The notes under the pieces were generated by a model that saw only the letters and a list, made by a program, of their open reading frames with translations, was not told the DNA's origin and searched no databases. Shown piece by piece: positions 60,673 through 64,000 of a DNA stretch of 64,000 nt (position 1 is the stretch's first letter; each line of letters begins with the position of its first letter). The stretch covers positions 1 to 64,000 of the forward strand of contig NZ_JBIPKH010000004.1 of the NCBI RefSeq assembly GCF_044068625.1, in the 5' to 3' direction. The position numbers and the translations under genes were made by a program. This DNA comes from Desulfurivibrio sp044068625 (GTDB taxonomy: Bacteria; Desulfobacterota; Desulfobulbia; Desulfobulbales; Desulfurivibrionaceae).

Positions 60673-63147
60673 ATGGCCCCCAACGCAACCGGCCCCGCCC
60701 CCCCAAGCCTCGAAAGCACAGGGAGCAGGGCCAGAAAACACGAAACACGAAAAGATGTTACCACGGCCAGGCCGGTTTTGCAAGCGGCGCTTGCCCTGCT
60801 TGGCTGCGGTTTCTCGGTAATCCCCACCGGCCCGGACAAGCGGCCCCTGGGCCCCTGGAAGCGATACCAGACAACCCCCATGACCGAAGCCACGGCCCGG
60901 CGAGCTTTTACCAACGGCGCACGGCTGGCCGTGGTTGCGGGCAAGGTTTCCGGCGGCCTGGAGTGCTTGGATTTTGACGATCCACAAGCCTTTGAGCCCT
61001 ACCTTGCAACGCTGGGCGAAGTGGCCCCCGGCCTACCTGGCAAGCTGATAAAGCGGCGCACCCCTTCCGGCGGTTTCCATCTGCTTTACCGAAGCCAGGC
61101 CCCGGTTTCCGGTAATCTCAAACTTGCTTGCAAATCAGACGGACAAGTCAGAATCGAGAGTAGGGGCGAAGGCGGCTATTTCCTGACCGCCCCAAGTCCC
61201 GGCTATGAGGTTTTAGCGGGTAGCCTGACCGATTGCCCCACATTGACGGCGGATGAAGTGGCGGCCATTCACCGGGTAGCCCGAGCTTTTGACCTGCGGC
61301 CGACTGTCAGCCCCGAACCGGAAACAAAAAACACCCCCCGACAATCAACCGCCCCAAGCCCCGGCGACTTGTTTAACCAGAGCCACACCGTGGCGGACAT
61401 TTTAAGCGCCCACGGCTGGAAGCCCGACCGGCCCACCAGCGGCGGCATGGGATGGACCAGGCCCGGCAAGGGCGGCGGATGCTCTGGCGTACTGCTGGAA
61501 ACCGGCAATTTCTATTGTTGGTCGAGCAACGCAAGCCCGCTGGAGCCTGGCAAGAGTTATGACCCTTTCGGCCTGTTCGCGGCTTTCAACCATAACGGCG
61601 AATATTCAGCGGCAGCGCGGGAACTGGCCCGGCAGGGCTACGGCGAAGTGTCGCAAAAGTCGCAACTGTCAGTGTCGCAATGGCCGGAGATTAGCCCCCT
61701 GGTGGAGACTGAACCGGCCGCCCCCCTTCCCTTGCAAGCCCTGCCAGAAACCATACGCGAAGCCGTCAACGAGGTTGTGAATTTTGTCCAGTGTCCGGTT
61801 GCCCTGGGCGCTTGTTGCGCTATTGCGGCCGTTTCAACCGTTGTTCAGGGGTTGGCGGATGTAAAGCGGGCCGACAAGCTGACGGGCCCCACCGGCGTTT
61901 ACCTGCTGGCGGTTGCTGATTCAGGAGAAAGGAAATCCACGATTGACGGCTTTTTCCTTAAGGCTATTGAGCAATGGGAAAAAGAACAGCAAGAATATGT
62001 CAGGCCATTATTAAGGGAATATACGGCGGCCCTGGAAACCTGGACAGCCAAGCGGGCCGGACTGCTGGCGGCCGTGAAGGACCGGACCAAGGCAGGCAAG
62101 GACACCGGAGACCTTGAGCGGCAAATAGTAACGCTTGAGCTTGCCAAACCAATTCAGCCTAAAACCCCCCGGCTTTTGTTCGGTAGTATCACCCCCGAAG
62201 CCCTGGCCTACAAATTAGGGACCGGCTGGCAGGTTGGCGCGGTTAATTCAAGCGAGGCCGGCGTTGTCTTTGGCGGGCATGGGATGAGCAAAGATTCCGC
62301 CATGAACAATATGTCAACGCTCAATTATTTATGGGATGGCCGGCCCCTGGCGATTGACCGCCGAACAAGTGATTCTTTCCGGGTTGACGGGGCCCGGCTG
62401 TCAATGGGCTTGGCGGTGCAGCCTGAAACCGTCCGTGCGTTTCTGGATTCGTCAAAAGGGTTGGCGCGGGGGATTGGCTGGCTTGCTCGTTTTCTGATTG
62501 CCTGGCCGGAAAGCACACAAGGCGAAAGACTGTTTCAGGATCCCCCCGAACACTGGCCCCACCTGTCAAAATTCCATAGGCGGTTAGGGGCCCTGCTGGA
62601 CACCACCCCTAATTTTACCGACACCGGCGAACTTTCCCCCCTGCTGCTGGAGCTATCACCGGAAGCTAAAAACCTTTGGGTGACATTCCACGATGACGTG
62701 GAACGGGAACTGAGGCCCGGTCGGGATATGGCAGAAACCAAAGACGTTGCCAGCAAGGCAGCAGATAACGCGGCCCGCCTGGCGGCTTTATTCCATGTTT
62801 TCGAGCATGGCCTGAGCGGAACCATTGCCCCCGAACACATGAAAGCAGCGGCGGCCCTGACCGGCTGGCATTTATACGAGGCCCGGCGGTTCTTTGGGGA
62901 AATAGCAATGCCGACCAGCAAGAGCAACGCGATCCGGCTTGAAGCCTGGATTGTTGCCCGTTGTCGGCAAACAGGGGTTGAGGAAGTACCGACGCGGGAC
63001 ATTTTGCGCTATGGCCCACCAGCAACCAGGACAGCCGATAAACTTAACCCTGTATTGGCAGAGCTTGCCGAGGCGGGACGGTTGAAGGTGATAACGGAAA
63101 ACCGGCAAAAAGTCGCTAGAATACACCCTGACATTTTAAAAGATTAA
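60673..63147 (+). CDS. prim-pol / DUF3987 replication protein
   Basis: 824 residues. N-terminal bifunctional primase-polymerase domain (FSVIPTGPDKRPLGPWKRYQ, LDFDD with Asp100-102-103, GGFHLLYR with His136). A middle region is followed by a DUF3987 helicase-like domain with an altered P-loop DSGERKST (417-423). The order is typical of replicases in phages and satellites. It contains one copy of a 22-bp inverted repeat (61659-61680), coding for the SQ-rich segment EVSQKSQLSVSQ. Confidence 0.92.
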   Translation: MAPNATGPAPPSLESTGSRARKHETRKDVTTARPVLQAALALLGCGFSVIPTGPDKRPLGPWKRYQTTPMTEATARRAFTNGARLAVVAGKVSGGLECLDFDDPQAFEPYLATLGEVAPGLPGKLIKRRTPSGGFHLLYRSQAPVSGNLKLACKSDGQVRIESRGEGGYFLTAPSPGYEVLAGSLTDCPTLTADEVAAIHRVARAFDLRPTVSPEPETKNTPRQSTAPSPGDLFNQSHTVADILSAHGWKPDRPTSGGMGWTRPGKGGGCSGVLLETGNFYCWSSNASPLEPGKSYDPFGLFAAFNHNGEYSAAARELARQGYGEVSQKSQLSVSQWPEISPLVETEPAAPLPLQALPETIREAVNEVVNFVQCPVALGACCAIAAVSTVVQGLADVKRADKLTGPTGVYLLAVADSGERKSTIDGFFLKAIEQWEKEQQEYVRPLLREYTAALETWTAKRAGLLAAVKDRTKAGKDTGDLERQIVTLELAKPIQPKTPRLLFGSITPEALAYKLGTGWQVGAVNSSEAGVVFGGHGMSKDSAMNNMSTLNYLWDGRPLAIDRRTSDSFRVDGARLSMGLAVQPETVRAFLDSSKGLARGIGWLARFLIAWPESTQGERLFQDPPEHWPHLSKFHRRLGALLDTTPNFTDTGELSPLLLELSPEAKNLWVTFHDDVERELRPGRDMAETKDVASKAADNAARLAALFHVFEHGLSGTIAPEHMKAAAALTGWHLYEARRFFGEIAMPTSKSNAIRLEAWIVARCRQTGVEEVPTRDILRYGPPATRTADKLNPVLAELAEAGRLKVITENRQKVARIHPDILKD
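61659..61680 (+). repeat. 22-bp inverted repeat, left copy
   Basis: Starts GTCGCAACTGTCAGTGTCGC and ends 61680; it is the exact reverse complement of 63191-63212. The heptamer GTCGCAA recurs within and just before it. It lies inside the replicase reading frame. Confidence 0.85.
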
Positions 63148-63153
63148 TATTGT

Positions 63154-63432
63154 ATGGCTCTCAAAGATTGGATTTTTGATTCTGGAGAGGTTGCGACACT
63201 GACAGTTGCGACAGTTGCGACAGAAGAACCGGAAGAGGTCCGGGCGCTGGGCTACGGTTGCGGCCGGTGCGAGGCGAACAACTACCTGAAGGTTGACGGT
63301 GGCTGGCGGTGCGAAGGCTGCGGCAAGATATTTGAGATCATCGGCGGGACACGCGGCCCGGTGCTGGGGGGAGGGGGCGCTCACATCCTTGGAGCCGCGC
63401 AGGGTAAAACCGGTGGGATACCTTCGATTTAG
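63154..63432 (+). CDS. small zinc-ribbon element protein
   Basis: 92 residues with CGRC and CEGC, a four-Cys zinc ribbon. It begins with VATLTVATVATEE, encoded by the right copy of the inverted repeat. ATG 63154 is 7 bases after the replicase stop, with no clear ribosome-binding site, so coupling is likely. Function unknown. Confidence 0.65.
   Translation: MALKDWIFDSGEVATLTVATVATEEPEEVRALGYGCGRCEANNYLKVDGGWRCEGCGKIFEIIGGTRGPVLGGGGAHILGAAQGKTGGIPSI
63191..63212 (+). repeat. 22-bp inverted repeat, right copy
   Basis: Exact reverse complement of 61659-61680, followed by a further TTGCGACAG unit (63206-63222 region). Also coding. Confidence 0.85.
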
Positions 63433-63475
63433 TGCGCGGGAAAAATCCCTTTGAAAAATTATCGAGGTGCAAAAA

Positions 63476-63751
63476 ATGAAAATTCGACCCGAAGCCAAAG
63501 CAGCAGCAGACAGGATTAGGGCAGAATATCAAATTCGCGACGCGGGCGGCTTGGAGCTGTTGGCCGTTTTTGCGGCAGCGTACACCAGCGAACTTGAGGC
63601 GGCCGCGCAAGTGGCCGAGCATGGCGTCGTGGTGATTGATCGTTTCGGGCAACCCAAAAGCAACCCGGCTTCTGCGGTGTTGAGGGATGCGCGATCCCAA
63701 AAAATGCAGGCGTTGAAGCTGCTCCAACTCCCCATTGATAGCGAGGAATAA
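63476..63751 (+). CDS. P27-type small terminase subunit (candidate)
   Basis: 91 residues. YTSELEAAAQVAEHGVVVIDRFGQPKSNPASAVLRDARSQK resembles the P27-family small terminase pattern, in which small helices are followed by a V-x-D-R-x-GQ-x-K-x-NPA segment. ATG 63476 has GAGG 8 bases upstream. If correct, the element carries its own packaging-recognition gene. Confidence 0.6.
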   Translation: MKIRPEAKAAADRIRAEYQIRDAGGLELLAVFAAAYTSELEAAAQVAEHGVVVIDRFGQPKSNPASAVLRDARSQKMQALKLLQLPIDSEE

Positions 63752-63754
63752 ACC

Positions 63755-63973
63755 ATGTCAAGGAAACGGACCACCCGAAGCAGCAGAAAATTGACCCCCT
63801 ACGACCATGCTTGCCTGACCTGCGGGATGGGGTGCAATTACTGGACACCGGCCGAGCGCGAACGCCTGCGGAAGCTCTGGCACATCCACGGCGCCGCTCT
63901 CATGCGAGAGCCTGGTGGTGCCGGCATGGGGCCACACTTGTTCGGCGAGCCGGGCGGGGCCGATGCCGGTTGA
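63755..63973 (+). CDS. small CxxC element protein
   Basis: 72 residues starting 3 bases after the terminase-like stop; CLTCGMGCNYW suggests a metal site. The C-terminal part is Gly-rich and may be out of phase with a following gene that begins at 63963, so its true end is uncertain. Confidence 0.5.
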   Translation: MSRKRTTRSSRKLTPYDHACLTCGMGCNYWTPAERERLRKLWHIHGAALMREPGGAGMGPHLFGEPGGADAG

Positions 63974-64000
63974 AGATTACCGCCGGTTGGCAGCGGCGAT
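63963..64000 (+). CDS. partial gene cut by the window edge
   Basis: ATG 63963 opens MPVEDYRRLAAA, overlapping the preceding stop; only 12 codons are visible. Too short to identify. Confidence 0.3.
   Translation, partial: MPVEDYRRLAAA

Larger units (their letters stand above)
57792..64000 (+). mobile_element. integrated phage-satellite-like element (left end)
   Basis: It begins at a displaced 3' half of a tRNA-Arg gene and carries, in one direction, integrase, two coupled HTH-like proteins, excisionase-like HTH, prim-pol/DUF3987 replicase, two zinc-finger proteins and a small-terminase-like gene. No capsid or tail genes are seen before the window ends, so a satellite or the early part of a prophage are both possible. 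The right end and the restored tRNA are outside the window. Confidence 0.8.

Overview
The window is GC-rich chromosomal DNA with tightly packed genes. Gene content points to an anaerobic or microaerophilic member of the Desulfobacterota (old Deltaproteobacteria). The evidence is a five-subunit NAD-coupled Hox hydrogenase with a complete hypABFCDE set, SelA, a periplasmic ammonifying nitrite-reduction cluster with both a pentaheme NrfA and an octaheme enzyme, and many c-di-GMP and partner-switching regulators. A Desulfobulbales/Desulfurivibrio-like host is my guess from gene content; there is no 16S gene here to confirm it.

Layout. 1-3.5 kb: a PotD-like binding protein next to a membrane GGDEF-EAL protein (an NspS/MbaA-like pair). 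3.6-5.9 kb: catalase-peroxidase katG. 5.9-7.9 kb: an eroded strip with three gene remnants, a tiny zinc-ribbon gene, a YaiI-family gene and a lipoprotein gene. 7.9-13.6 kb (minus): hoxHYUFE read behind an exported beta-carbonic-anhydrase-like protein that has lost all three zinc ligands. 13.7-21.8 kb (plus): grpE-dnaK, trpS, a LapA-like gene, a diguanylate cyclase behind a near-perfect sigma-54 promoter, and clpB. 21.9-26.4 kb (minus): octaheme nitrite reductase, SurA-N-like lipoprotein, nrfA, nrfH. 26.6-30.4 kb: dus, a CDF transporter, a radical SAM protein and ssb. 30.5-34.5 kb (plus): selA, a degenerate-GGDEF/TPR protein, a LOG-family protein. 34.5-38.5 kb (minus): a PAS-PP2C phosphatase with an RsbW-like kinase, a sugar-kinase-like phosphotransferase and a YdgA-like protein. 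38.8-44.7 kb (plus): hypABFCDE. 44.7-49.5 kb (minus): suhB, a DEAD-box helicase, an ABC-F ATPase, a lipoprotein. 49.6-57.8 kb: an unknown Cys-containing protein, a PLD-like protein, a histidine kinase and response regulator, an FKBP, a chemoreceptor with two periplasmic CZB domains, a STAS protein and a SIMPL protein.

From 57,792 to the right edge lies an integrated element. It starts at a duplicated 3' half of a tRNA-Arg(CCT) gene (attachment site) and carries a P4-type tyrosine integrase, two translationally coupled proteins with different N-termini and a shared C-terminal DNA-binding-like module, an excisionase-like HTH protein, a prim-pol/DUF3987 replication protein, small zinc-finger proteins and a P27-like small terminase. 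This is a phage or phage-satellite layout; the far end is outside the window.

The most interesting items are: the cassette-like duplication in the element (same 26-bp coupling junction, new N-terminus, same C-terminus); a 22-bp exact inverted repeat placed inside two coding regions of the element; the zinc-less carbonic-anhydrase paralogue heading the hox operon; the double nitrite-reductase operon; the tandem periplasmic CZB chemoreceptor; and the sigma-54-driven diguanylate cyclase.
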